Of a stretch of DNA of 64,000 nt, positions 46,015 to 57,339 are shown one piece after another; positions within the stretch are counted from its first letter, which is position 1; each line of letters begins with the position of its first letter. The stretch spans positions 2,747,001 to 2,811,000 of the forward strand of contig JANJXV010000030.1 in NCBI GenBank assembly GCA_024803745.1, given 5' to 3'. The translations under genes were made by a program, and so were the position numbers. Source of the DNA: Megascapheus bottae. Taxonomy: Eukaryota; Chordata; Mammalia; Rodentia; Geomyidae. The notes beneath the pieces are model-generated. The model had not been told where the DNA came from and searched no databases. It saw only the letters and a list, made by a program, of their open reading frames with translations.

Positions 46015-46095
46015 CTTTGCAGGGGGGCTTAGATTTTGAACTCAGGCCTCGGGCTTGGTAGGCTAGCACAATAGTATGGAGACATGTGTCGGGCC
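46015..46095 (-). mobile_element. ID/dID-type SINE fragment, antisense
   Basis: 'gattttgaactcaggcctcg' and 'ggcttggtaggctagcacaa' match the antisense right half of a B1-dID SINE, including the short middle that Geo lacks. Confidence 0.5.
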
Positions 46096-46685
46096 CTCTT
46101 TTTCATAGCTTATTTTTTAGAATTAATTTAAAAATTAAGCAAGTATAAAAAGAATGGGCAGTCAGGGAGAAAGTGGAAATAATTATTCAAGAATCTTTTA
46201 GAATGAATGTTAAGATGTTTTTGAGTTTTCAATATCTTTGCTCACTTACACAATGACTCTCACACTGATTTGAGTTGGGAGAATAGTTCTGCCATTTGAG
46301 TGAGAAACACACAAGCACACAGGCTTACAACTGTTATTCATATATTGCTGAAGACAGAAATTTCTCACTGCTCCACAGATAACAACATAAAATGGTGCTA
46401 ATGGCCAGGTGACAGGATATAAATTCACGCTAGGAACTATTAGAAGCATCCATAAAATTTATTGACTCTGGCTAGCATTCCTCCTACTTATCAACAGAGG
46501 AAAAAATATTTTCAGACAGTGGGGAATATTCAGAGGCACAGTGCAGATGAATCATCTTAGGGCTGTATGTATTTTGATAAATTATAGTCTTCCTAAAGTT
46601 AAAGAGAACTCTGGGGCTATATATTGCTTGCCGTTATTCTGCCTTGACAAAAAAAGACTTAAAAATGTAAGCCTGGAAACTTGAG
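46096..46685. other. non-coding stretch, no gene seen
   Basis: Unique AT-rich sequence up to the left target-site duplication of the following L1. Confidence 0.5.
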
Positions 46686-47355
46686 TGTTCATTTCTATTT
46701 TTTTCATATATTTTGTATTGTAATTAATAGAAGGGTTACATCATACTCACCAGATAGAAGGTGCATTACTTCACATGCATTGGTATTCTTTCTCATGTCT
46801 TAGTCACCATTTCCCTCCCCCAACCCCCACCCCTCATCTTGTTTTCCCCCCTTCCCTATCCTATTTCAAATAACCAAATACGTATTTATACAATATATCA
46901 GATAACAAGGTAAAATACTGTAACAATATGAGATAACCAAGGGACAGCAGAAGATAACATAGTACATTAAGGACGACAATCACTCATTATATGGCTTTTG
47001 TTTCTATATCCTGGAAGTCCTTTCATTTAGCGTCATACTACATGGCCTTATGTATCTAGATTTTGTTCTATTGTAAATCTCTGCTAGGAGAGCCCAAGGT
47101 TTCTACTGGTTGTGACAAATGAGGGAAACCATTGAGCCTATATTCCTTTGAGTCTGGCTTACTTCACTTAATATGATTTTTTCTAAGTCTATCCATTTCC
47201 TAACAAATGGGGCAATGTCATTCTTTCTGACAGCAGCATAGAATTCCATTGTGTACAAATACCACATCTTGTTGGTCCACTCATCGACTGAGGGGCATCT
47301 GGGTTGCTTCCATATCTTTGCTATGGTAAATAGTGCTGCATGTTCATTTCTATTT
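46686..47355 (-). mobile_element. 5'-truncated antisense L1 with perfect 15-bp target-site duplication
   Basis: Element 46701-47340 on the minus strand. The 3' end carries AATAAA and the G-rich 3' UTR, then ORF2-end landmarks in antisense ('tagaattccattgtgtac', 'gactgaggggcatctggg', 'atggtaaatagtgctgca'). The 15-base flank 'tgttcatttctattt' is identical at 46686-46700 and 47341-47355. This is the best preserved L1 insertion in the window. Confidence 0.95.
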
Positions 47356-48291
47356 CAAAGTGAAAGGTCTGGGGTGCAGGGTTGTAACTCCACACCTGTC
47401 CCTGTGTGGCAATCCCATCCAGCTAACTGGCTTTTCCATCTTCTAAACATTTGCCCTTGACCCTCTAAGTGTTGGGGTCTTGCCAACATTTCCCCCTGTC
47501 GTTGTTTTGGAGAATGTGATCATTCACGCTGGTAGACCAGCTATCTCCCTTTCTATATGGGCATTTTTGGGGACCCCTTATCTCTTCCTCTTCCTTGGCT
47601 GCACACACGTAGGGGCTGAGGTCGGGTCCAGCCGCGTGGTTCACTGAGGGTTCTTCTGCCTTTGGTGCCATTGTGCTGGACTCCTGGGGGGCCTGGAGAT
47701 GGGGAGGCCCTGGGGCTCCTGGCGCCTGGGGCTGTGGTGTAGCAGCCTCAGGCCTCGCAGGGCTGGGTGTGGGTGTGAGGAGGAGATGGGGGCCTCAGCC
47801 CCACTCCAGGCAGTGCCCCATGTAGTCCGCGGGGTTCTCTCTCCAGGCTTGGATGCTTCCTTTGACCCTTCGTGTCCTTCCTGGAGGAGCCAAGGTCAAA
47901 CCCGTCCTGTGCGCGTGCTTCCCGCCTGCAGGCCTTCCACAAGGCTGCTGTCTTCCAGAGTCACCTCCGCCACTCACCTGGGGACTGGAATTCATTTATG
48001 GAGGTGCGGTGGTGGGCACAGTCCTCTGGAGAGCCCCTTCTCATGTGTTTCTTTCCCTAACAAGACACTGCAGAATGTGATTTTCAGACGCGACTACAAT
48101 AACGTATGCCCCACTTTTTCCTGGAGAAAAAAAAAAGGAAGGGAGATCTATCTAGCTAGATCCATGTATCTGATTAAGAAAAGAAAGGAAAGCAGGCCAT
48201 TGACGAGGAAAGGACCAGCTTTCACCAGGGGCTGCCCTCTGGCTCATCAAGTTTGCTTGCTGGACTGTACCCCCAAGGCACTTAGCAACTC
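47356..48291. other. GC-rich patch, no recognised gene
   Basis: Several frames on both strands stay open (longest 215 codons at 47699-48346, +, which ends inside a B1-like repeat). A minus-strand frame at 47465-47671 gives a hydrophilic, acidic peptide of ordinary composition, but no splice partners or domain were found. High GC explains most of the openness. Confidence 0.45.
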
Positions 48292-48401
48292 CTGTGTGCT
48301 GGAGCACGCCTGTAGTCATAGCACTTGCGAGTCCAGAGGCGTGTGAATTTGAACTCGGCTCCCTAACAAGTCCCTGCCTCATAACTAAAACAAACCCCAA
48401 A
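48292..48401 (+). mobile_element. old B1-like SINE monomer
   Basis: 'gtgctggagcacgcctgtag', 'catagcacttgcgagtcc', 'gtgaatttgaactcggc' and an A-rich end. Confidence 0.65.
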
Positions 48402-48607
48402 TGACATGGACATGAGCATTTCCATCATCTCAGGACTCTCAACCAAGGCTGGAATCATCAGACAGTGGAAGGATGGGGCAAATACAACTTCAAGTATTTA
48501 CAAAACGGAAAGGCCAAGTATCAGAGAACTAGGCTGAGCTCACGCTGCTGCAGCATGGCGCTGAGCATCTGTTTACCAGAGAAGTCTGTTATGTTCTATT
48601 ATGACTT

Positions 48608-48740
48608 GAGTGTTCAGTGCTTAGGTTAGTACGGTAGAGCAAACCTGCACTCCCAAGACCTGGGCGACAGATACAGGAGGATGGAAAGATGGAGGCCAGT
48701 CTGGGTTATAGGAAGAGAATTTGTCTCAAAGGAAATAGGG
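48608..48740 (+). mobile_element. old B1-like SINE monomer
   Basis: 'aaacctgcactcccaagac', 'gatacaggaggatggaaag', 'gaggccagtctgggttata' and 'aatttgtctcaaagg' follow the B1 order. Confidence 0.7.
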
Positions 48741-50342
48741 AACCGTGTTTACTTCTATGCCACTGACATCTAGAGCGTTTTTGAGATCTTGATAATGTTC
48801 TGTACAGTTACATGACTATACTCGCCTTGTAAAATCCACTGGGCTACATTATCGTGGTCCCTGTGCTTTACAGTAGGTAGTCGCACATTTCATGTGATTT
48901 CTACCAAGATCCAGTGGTGTCACGCTCACCTGGAGGAGACACGAAGCATTCTTCACGTACTTTCTGTCAGATGCTTCCGGGCAACTGGGCAGACATAATG
49001 GTGGCCATAAACTACAACCCATAGGAGCTTTAAGGAATTTTCTGTCTTACTTTAAATCTCTATGATAGCCTGATGTTAACATGAAAAATGCAAATGTCTG
49101 TGTGGTTACTATTATTTGTGCTTAGTCTGATCTTAATAGGATGTTCTGGCCTTAGCCCAGTGCAGTGCCTTCATACAAACATTCAATGTACCCACAGATT
49201 ACTTTCTTCTGTAAGGGGTTGTTGTTTTGGACAGAGTATGAGGGGAAGAAATGGAGACTTTCCCCTTGATAGTTGGTAAAACTAACCACCCTGTGTTAGG
49301 GCTGACCCCTTGGGTGGAATAAACCCTGTGCTTCAGTATTACTTTTTTCAGCAGAAATAACCACCATGAGTCTCAATTTCTCCTGAATCAGCAAGGTGGC
49401 ATGGCTGTGGTCCAATTACTTGTCAGTGTATTACTTTAGCCACCGTGGGTTAAATATTGATGAATGCTGAGCCGAGCCACCCAATATTCATAGAAAAGTT
49501 TCTGAATGCTAGTTCCCTCATATGTCCACATGCTCTAATAGCTACCCATAAATTAACATGTACTGTAAGTATAGCACTCACCAAGACCATAACATTTGCC
49601 TGCCTCCGGTACAAAAGCAATTATGGGATTGCCTTATGGCAATATGCCATGAGCCTATGAGCAGGCATAGTGCAAGAAAGGTTGAAAAGGCTTTCACTGC
49701 TTATATGGCATTGTATTTTATTCCCAGAGAAACATCTCTCCAATCAGGGGATGGGCAAAGTTATTCCACAGGCCCCGTGGCTCCATTGCCTGCTTCCTTT
49801 GAAAATGAAGAGTACCTATGCTCTGTTCACATACCAGAAAGGAGAGAGGAAATGTGGGATGTGGAGAATTAATTTCACTCAAGTATTTAGGGAAAGATTG
49901 AATTTATATGCTGCTTAGAGAATGATTTTTTTCTATTTTGATATTTTAGTTGGCTTTGTTTTGTAGTCTTTTAAAGTGCATTGTTCAAAACACAAGCTAG
50001 AATATTAAAGACAACCACAACTAATAGAGACTATAAAGGATGTAAGTAATACTTAAGATAAGGGCTGACTTGCATGATTTTTTTCCTGCATAACAGTTGC
50101 AGAATCCAGGAACCAGACATGTGCAAATATCAATCACCTATATGTAAAAAAAAATGGTTGGGGAGACATTCAGGTGCCTACCCAGAATAAGTACAGACAT
50201 AAGTGAACTCTGATTCCATTTGTGCTAAAAATCTAAAATGTGGCCCCCTGAACATATCATCTTTCTGTAGTTCTTTGGACATACTTACGTGGTACTTTGT
50301 TTTAAGTTTCTTTTCCAGAGGGGATTTAAGAAAATGTAGTTG
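48741..50342. other. non-coding stretch, no gene seen
   Basis: Frames of 104 and 82 codons at 49558-49918 overlap each other in different frames on the same strand and have no recognised motif. Confidence 0.45.
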
Positions 50343-50475
50343 GGCTGGGCATTTGGCCTAGTGGTAGACTGCTCGCCTAGTATGCATGAAGACCCAGGTT
50401 CCATTCCTCCGTACCACATACAAAGAAAACGCTGGATGTGGTGCTGTGGCTCATGTGGTAGCATGCTAACCTTGT
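50343..50475 (+). mobile_element. 3'-truncated IDL-Geo SINE
   Basis: ID-like half is complete ('catttggcctagtggtagac', 'ccaggttccattcctcc'). The Geo half stops after 'gtagcatgctaacctt', with no tail. Loss of the 3' end is unusual for a retroposed SINE and suggests a later deletion. Confidence 0.85.
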
Positions 50476-50828
50476 AGTAGTGAAGTCTTTTTTGTCATAC
50501 ACTATGTAATACACTTGCTCACTACTCAACAATGAAGTGTGTTGTGGATTCATGTATGGAAAGACGGTTGATTCCAAGCTTGGGTGTGAATGGCAATAAT
50601 GGGTGGGGGAGGGTTTCCAAAGGCAAAGAACAGAATACTTACAAGAATTTGAAAGTTTGTTGGAACCAAACACCCTATCGAGAATTCTGAATTCAAAAAA
50701 AAAGTCACTAACACTTTATTCTATGGGCATGTAATTGTGAACATAAAATTGCAAACACAACCAAAGCAAGCACAATACATACTGGCATACTATTCTGAGA
50801 TTAATTTCCTTTCCAAACTCCCCCTTAA

Positions 50829-51091
50829 AAATGCTCACAGAATAGCCAGGTGCAGTGGCTCACGCCTATAATCCTTGCTACTCAGAAGGCTGAGATCTGA
50901 GTATCAAGGTTCAAAGTCAGCCCAGGCACAAAAGACATGGAGGCTTTTATCTCCAGCTAACCACTAGAAAATGGGAAGTAGGGTTGTGGCTCCAGGGATA
51001 GGGTGGTAACCTTGAGCTGTAGAGCTCAGGGACAGTACCCAGGTCCAGAGTTCAAGCCTCATAACCCATAAAAAAAATGCGCAGAGAATGC
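50829..51091 (+). mobile_element. B1-Geo SINE with imperfect target-site duplication
   Basis: Full dimer: 'ccaggtgcagtggctcacg' head, 'ctccagctaaccactag' linker, 'gagctgtagagctcaggg' and 'gagttcaagcctcataacc' in the Geo half, A8 tail. Flanks 'aaaatgctcacagaat' and 'aaaatgcgcagagaat' match except at two positions. Confidence 0.92.
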
Positions 51092-52225
51092 AATTATTTC
51101 AAAGACCACAATGCTCTTTAGTTATTTGTTAATGTTCTCTGGATTATTCTTAGTTGATGCTGATTCTCAAAAGGTGATAATGTTTCTGGCATCAATCCAA
51201 CACTAGCTTGTGTTTTTTGTTGTTACTGCTGTTTTTGGTTTTCTGATTATGCTTAAAGGTAAACAAGTGAGTGACATGATTGTTTAAAAGTTTGGTTATC
51301 AGTTTCCTTTGCTGACTAAATCAACGTTTCTAAGAATAAAGCTTTTTGGAACAGAAAATTCACAGTAAAATGGAAAATCAAATGTTAACACATTGCTTGT
51401 TTATATTCAATTCTATTGTCTGTTTATTTTGCTTAAATCTTGGCTAAGAAGGGAGACAATAAATTCATACTGTATTTTGGAAAAAAAATGCTCACAGATC
51501 TATTCCCTCAGAGCAATGAAAGCATGCAAAAATATCGATATTAGATATGAGCCTACAGATTTCATTCTAGAATGGAAAAGAAATAATTCTTGGGTTTACA
51601 GCTGAGAGAAGCAAATTAGAATGCCTACAGTCAATGAAATTAAAGAATAGCAGTGTGAGACCCTCACTTCTACCCCTAAGGAAACAATTCATTCATATAA
51701 TAAGAAAAACTACAAAGGAATAGGTAATATTAACAATAAAAGAAAGGCAGGTCACTGGAAAGCACATATATCTGAAATTTCACTTAAATAGCAATGCAAA
51801 GCAATCTTTTTTAATGGTTTTGAACAATTGAAAAATACTTGAGAAAGATTGTAGAAGACTTTGAGCAGCCATTCACCTACAGCATCAGAATTACTTGCTT
51901 TTAGCTACATTCTCTTTCCTACCATTTTAGTTTCTTTATTGAATAAATTAGCATTTAGATCATTGTAATGCTGTAAATAAATACAATTAAATTTCCTTTT
52001 GGAATGACAGTAGACAAGAAACAGAGAATGTCAAATTGTTATCAGTAATCACCATATAAGCATTAAAACATTTTTCAATACAAGATATGTAAAAGTTGTG
52101 TGAACTAACATTTGTTGAGAAGTACAGCAAAGACTCAGAGTAAAAGAAATTTATAGCTTTATTCACTCCATTGTTACTTTTCATAGAACATTTAAATATA
52201 ATTGTGAACACTAAAATATATTTTC
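51092..52225. other. AT-rich non-coding stretch
   Basis: No repeat or gene recognised. Confidence 0.5.
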
Positions 52226-52227
52226 AA

Positions 52228-52312
52228 TAAATGTGTGTGAAGTAATGCTTCTTCTATCTGGCAATACAACTATAACCCCTCTATTAATTACAATAAAAAT
52301 ATAGAAAAAATT
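52228..52312 (+). mobile_element. short L1 3' end
   Basis: 'gtgaagtaatgcttcttcta', 'ctctattaattacaataaaa', then an A-rich tail. Same 3' UTR family as the other L1 copies. No clean duplication visible. Confidence 0.85.
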
Positions 52313-52496
52313 AAAAAATAAATATATTCCACATAAATAAAAACAATAATAGGATATATAATGGGGAGTAGTGAATAAAGGAATAAGAATAATTTCCAAG
52401 AGTTAAAATTTCTGACCATTTAATAATATCTGAACTTAAGTAATGAATATACCTTGTTATATAATATAATCAAGTGAATTAAAGTATAATTTATTT

Positions 52497-52702
52497 AGAC
52501 AGGGTGTGGTGACTCACATTATAATCCCATCTACTTAGGAGGCATAAGAAGGAGGATCTCAGTCCAAGGCCAGCTAAGGCAAAAAGCACTAGACCCTATC
52601 AGAAAAATAAATTAAAATCAAATAGTACGGGGTACAGATCTTGTGGTTTGGTGAACTGCCTCCTCAGCTGAGGCTCTGAGTTCAATATCCAATATTCTAA
52701 AA
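52497..52702 (+). mobile_element. old B1-dID type SINE
   Basis: B1-like head ('agggtgtggtgactcaca', 'ataatcccatctacttagg', 'agtccaaggccagctaagg') and ID-type right half ('actgcctcctcagctgagg', 'ctctgagttcaatatcc'). Confidence 0.65.
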
Positions 52703-52935
52703 ATCTATATTTTAACATCCCCATAATACATATTAAGAAAAAATTTCATATCAAATAAAAATGGCTTTCACGCATCAAAGTTAATCTTAGTGAAAAGATT
52801 AATTTACATTTCCTTTATAAACATTTTATAGAACACAGATTATAAAAACCAATGATGAATATACTTTCAGGTGACTTTTAAACCAGTTTTAAAATAATAT
52901 GGGAATTTGACTGCAGGCTAAATACTTCCTCTCAT

Positions 52936-53103
52936 GGTTACTAGGTAGTGCTTTACCACTGAGCTATGGCTCTCTTTTCCTGCCTTACCATTTTTTCAGA
53001 TTTGGTCTCACAAATTGCCTGACATAAAATAGTTCCCTGGGCTATTAGATCTCTGCTTTGGACAAAGCTCAGATCTGAAGTCTGAGCTACCTGCCTGCCC
53101 TAA
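52936..53103 (-). mobile_element. old B1-dID type SINE, antisense
   Basis: 'taggtagtgctttaccactg' and 'agctatggctctc' are an antisense ID half. 'agatttggtctcacaaattg' and 'gggctattagatctc' continue as antisense B1. Confidence 0.6.
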
Positions 53104-53925
53104 GATACAGTTCATTTACACAACATCCGCAGGCCAAACAAACCAGTCATCTGTTCATCAACTGTATCAACCTCTTTTCAACAGGCATTTTCTGCAGGTT
53201 TTCACAGTTACAATAAAATGCTAATGTGGGCTCGATACAGTGATTAATCTGTCAGTGAACATTTTGTTTTTGAGAGGTAGGAAGCAATTACAACAATATA
53301 CTTTAACACATCAGTGAAGATAGTTTACCTTGGCTTTGTAAATTCTGCTTTAAGAGACACCTGAGAATTGTACCTCAAAGGGAATGGAGTCTGAGCAGTA
53401 GAGGAAAGGAATTGATTGCTTTAAGTGCCTTTACGTGTCATATGAAGTTAAAATCGTAGCTGACCCAGGACAAGAGCTCAGGGGGAGACCTTGCTCTTCA
53501 GTGAGCTGAGACAGGAGAGAAAGAAGAAGACAGACAAGCCATTACAACTCAGGAACCCATGCCAGTGGATTGACTGTTAGCTGAGATTAGAAGAGAATGT
53601 TACAAAAAACTCCAGCAGTGAAAGGGATTAGGAGCTTTGCTGCCTCCCTATTTCTTCCTTTCTCACCTAATGCATTGGCCAGCTGCAGTCTCATAGGATT
53701 GCTTTGTGATCTCTCTCCATAATCTCTTCTCACTCTTTTATCTCTTCGCCTCAAACACCTTCTAAGAGCAGGAATCCAACGATTCAACTGTATCTTGTTA
53801 TTTTTTTTTCAGTTTTGCATAAATGTGAGTAAATAATTTACAGTATTTTTTGTGGAGTGCCGAGAAAACCTGAAGATTTTAACATGTTCTAGGTATAGAA
53901 AATCAATTCCTCAGTTTTAAGAGTA
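53104..53925. other. non-coding stretch, no gene seen
   Basis: Unique sequence. The minus-strand frame 53587-53787 (66 codons) is arginine-rich with no domain. Confidence 0.45.
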
Positions 53926-54048
53926 GTTGGGAGTGTGGTCTAGTGGTAGAGTGCTTGCCTAGCGTGCACAAAGCCCTGAATTGGTATCACTCAGTGAAAG
54001 CTGGGAGTGAGAAAAGCCCAAGCCTGAGTTCAAGCCCAAGACTAGAAA
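53926..54048 (+). mobile_element. IDL-Geo SINE with internal deletion
   Basis: ID-like half ('gtgtggtctagtggtagag', 'gcttgcctagcgtgcacaa') loses its B-box region, then jumps to the last part of the Geo half ('cctgagttcaagcccaag'). About 70 bases are missing in total. Confidence 0.82.
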
Positions 54049-55430
54049 AACAATTCAGTTCTCAAGACTTCATTTTTTTTTCTGTAGACACTTAGGGATC
54101 ATCTATTCCAGCATCAAATTTAGTGTACCATTTCAAACTATCATCTCAAACAAGCCAACCTCCAAATTCTGCCTAAATACGTACACAGAAGAGTATATAC
54201 ATAAACATTTGTATCTTGGTACACATTTCAAGAGCAACTTTCTGGCAACAACAAATACTAATACAGCAGTTTTTTTTCATTCTATCATCTTTCTACAGCC
54301 ATTCAAAAATCCATTTTATTTTCATCTACCTTGGGAGAAATTTCTTAAAGCAAGGGTATATCTTCTTTCTCTCCAGTATTTAACAGCTTTTCATCAGTAC
54401 TTACGTGTTGATAAACATGAATCTTAAAGCCAGATTATGAAATAATGAAAATTCATTAATGTAGTACAACTCAGAATTTTATCTGAAAATTTTAAGGGAG
54501 TAAGTTACAGAATACGTTTAGAAAACAATACTTGCTTTTCCTTGCTGATTCAAAATTATTCAGTAGTACACATGTTACGGGATCAGGGAAAACCTGAGTG
54601 CTTGAGATTATGAACTAGAAATATTCAGCAAGCATTTGAAAAGACTTAAAGAATGAGACCATTCTTAAAATAGAAATCTGAAACTGTTACAGATACTATG
54701 ATGAAAGAATATAGAATATACTATGCCAATACAAGACTGGAATAACCCATCTCTTCCTAGATACTAGAATGTTTGTTGCTGTTTGTTTTATAAATTTGAG
54801 TTTTATTGTAAAGGTGGTTACCCGCCAGGGAGTAAGTACATTTCTTGTTGAAGTGTTACCCCCCCCCCCCGCCCTGCAGGTTGTAATGTTCATTTCCAAC
54901 ACAGTATCTAGTGAGTATCACTGTTGAGTTGATTCATCCTTTGTCCCTCCATTTTCTTCCCCAGTCAGATAAACTTATATATAAGACAAAGGGTACAGAC
55001 AGTGACATCAGGGAACCATGAAACATGGCTGAACTACAAGCCAGAGCAGCAATGATCCTGCCGAATGCTGTTTACCTGATTACCAATTGTTTGAGATGAT
55101 GCCCTCAGCTTTTGAAAGAATGTTGAAGCAAGATGTGAACACATCGTAAAGAGACAAAGCATTCATCAGAACAGGCTCGGAGTGACACGGATTTTGTAAT
55201 TACCACAGAGGAAATTTGAAGTGACTGTAATTAGTATGTCAAGTCTCTAATAGAAAAAAATGTAGACAGCATACCAAAAAAAAGGTGTATAGGTTAATAA
55301 AAAGAAACTCTAAGAATCTAAGAAAAATAGAAACTAAAAATGCAGCAATAAAAATGAGAAATTTCTTTACTTCATCAGCAGATTCCTCTTTCAAGGAGAG
55401 AAAGGGCATTAAGAGAAAGGGCATCAAGTA
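54049..55430. other. AT-rich non-coding stretch
   Basis: Contains a C run at about 54859-54870. The minus-strand 134-codon frame at 55239-55643 is generated by the antisense SINE and CA repeat behind it. Confidence 0.5.
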
Positions 55431-55619
55431 GAGCTGGGCACCCCTGGCTCCCACCTGTAATCCTAGCTCCTCAGGAGGCTGAAGAAAGATCAAGGTTTGA
55501 AAGAGAGCCTGGGCAGAAAAGTCTATGAGACTCTTATCTCCAAGTGGCAAAGCACTAGCCTTGAGCACAAAGCTTAAGGAGAAAGCCCAGGCCCTGAGTT
55601 CAAGCCCTACTACTAGAGT
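55431..55619 (+). mobile_element. B1-Geo SINE, internally shortened
   Basis: B1 head ('gagctgggcacccctggc', 'gtaatcctagctcctcagg'), linker 'gagactcttatctccaagtg' joined directly into the Geo half ('gcaaagcactagccttgag' to 'agttcaagccctac'). A CA array replaces the A tail. Confidence 0.88.
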
Positions 55620-55648
55620 GCACACACACACACACACACACACACACT
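55620..55648. repeat. (CA)n microsatellite on a SINE tail
   Basis: About 14 units directly after the SINE 3' end. The same arrangement occurs at 40.3 kb. Confidence 0.92.
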
Positions 55649-57076
55649 TCAGTAGAAAAAGCAGAAAGAGAAAAAAATATTAACAAGAACAAAGCAATCT
55701 GCAATGCCAAAGTACAATAGGGTGATTTCAAATAGGTCATGAAACGTTATTGGAATTTCAGAAGGGGAAGAAAAGGTGACCGCTACTGAAAATAGGTGAG
55801 GCGATCGTGGGAGGGGGTAGAAGGGAATACAGGCAATGGGTACAGTCCAAACACTTGACATTTTATTTAAGTTGTGTAGAATCTCTACATGTTGCTGGAG
55901 AGTCAAGCGTGCTTATCAGTGACTCAGCATCCGTGTGTAAATAACTAATTGTATATCAATAATATTTAGTATTGGATCCCATCTGCAATTCACATAATTC
56001 CATGATGACGATTCAACTTTGACCACACTCAATTTTCTATTCAATTGAATGTCTCAGACATCAAAACACAACAAACAGATAACAAGAAAGTAAAATTACA
56101 GGGTCGCATCTTTCAAAAACATCCTTTGTCAGATTCCTTGATGCAGGATTTGCAAACCGCATCTATAAACATGAAAGAGGAAAGTACATTATATTTAATT
56201 TGAACTTAAAACACACGCAGAGATCAGATTTCTAATTTTGCTCAAAGTAAGTCACTGAAAGGAAAGAGTAAAGAAGTTTTCCAGTGCTATGTATAAAACA
56301 AAAAGTTGAGTCAAGAAATAAATAGCAGTTGGTGAAATTCAACTTCACCTGGAAACTTTGGAAAATTAGAGGAACAGGAAGAGAGAAAAGCTGTCATGGC
56401 GGTTGAGTAGCCGGTAACGATGTTTCTGCACAGAAAATAGACATGAGTTCCCTGGATAACAGGTGTTCAACAATGCAGGAAAATCAGACTAATGACCTAG
56501 TGCCTTTCCCCACAGAGCGTCGTACTTCTCAGTTTCCCCTGGAGGGGCTGTGCAGTGTCTTACTGTCAAATGACTGAGGACATTGGAAGCTGCAAGGATT
56601 TAAGACTCTTCAGTGTCCTTAGGATGCCCAGTTTTCTGCCTCCATCTCTTCTTCAAGGTCCATCAACCTGCTGGGTAGTTAGGCTCTGAGAGAAAGGCTG
56701 ACCTCAGCTTCCTCAAGAATGCAGGCCGTGTGGGGGCTGGTGAGGAAGTGGGCTGAATTCTGAATTCTAGAGGATCAGGGTACTCAACCCCAGGCCAGAA
56801 CAGCTCAGGCCAAGCCCAGACTAACAAAGTCCTAAGGTAAATGACGTGGATACTTGGTTAATGACTTGTGCATGTATTTTATTATGTTATCTATATAATT
56901 TATCTCATTAGTTTATATAATTGCATACGTATGTATATATATATCTATATTTGAAAACAATCAAATTTCAGAGTTTGCGTTTAAGAGATATAAAATGTCA
57001 ACACCATAGCTTCTATTCAGTAGTCTAAAGGTATTCAGTATCAGACTTAAGAACCAAAGGGGAAAATATTAAGAGT
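55649..57076. other. non-coding stretch, no gene seen
   Basis: Unique, AT-rich, with a short TA run near 56933-56951. Confidence 0.5.
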
Positions 57077-57086
57077 TAAAAAATCA

Positions 57087-57318
57087 GCCAGGTGCTATTG
57101 GCTCACATCTGTAATTCTAGCTACTTAGGAGGCTGAGATCTGAGGACTGAGGTTCAAAGCCAGTGCAGGCACTAAAGAACAGGAGACTCTTATCCCCAAT
57201 TAATCATTAGAAAACTGGAAGTGGTGCTGTGGCTCATGGGTAGGGCGGTATCCTTGAGCTGAAGAGCTCAGAGACAGCTCCCAGGCCCAGAGATCAAGTC
57301 CCATGACTGACAAAAGAA
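57087..57318 (+). mobile_element. B1-Geo SINE
   Basis: Full dimer: 'gccaggtgctattggctcac' head, 'gagactcttatccccaatt' linker, 'gagctgaagagctcagag' and 'gagatcaagtcccatgac' in the Geo half, A-rich tail. A weak flank 'aaaa.aatca' recurs near 57077 and 57330. Confidence 0.92.
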
Positions 57319-57339
57319 AAAAAAAGAATAAAAGAATCA

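Noticed and set aside
47699..48346. 215-codon open frame (+), the longest in the window
   Set aside because: GC-rich region with competing frames on both strands, and the frame runs into a B1-like SINE at its end.
55239..55643. 134-codon frame (-) with a hydrophobic C-terminal half
   Set aside because: Begins in a CA microsatellite and runs through an antisense B1-Geo SINE. The hydrophobic part is T-rich antisense DNA.
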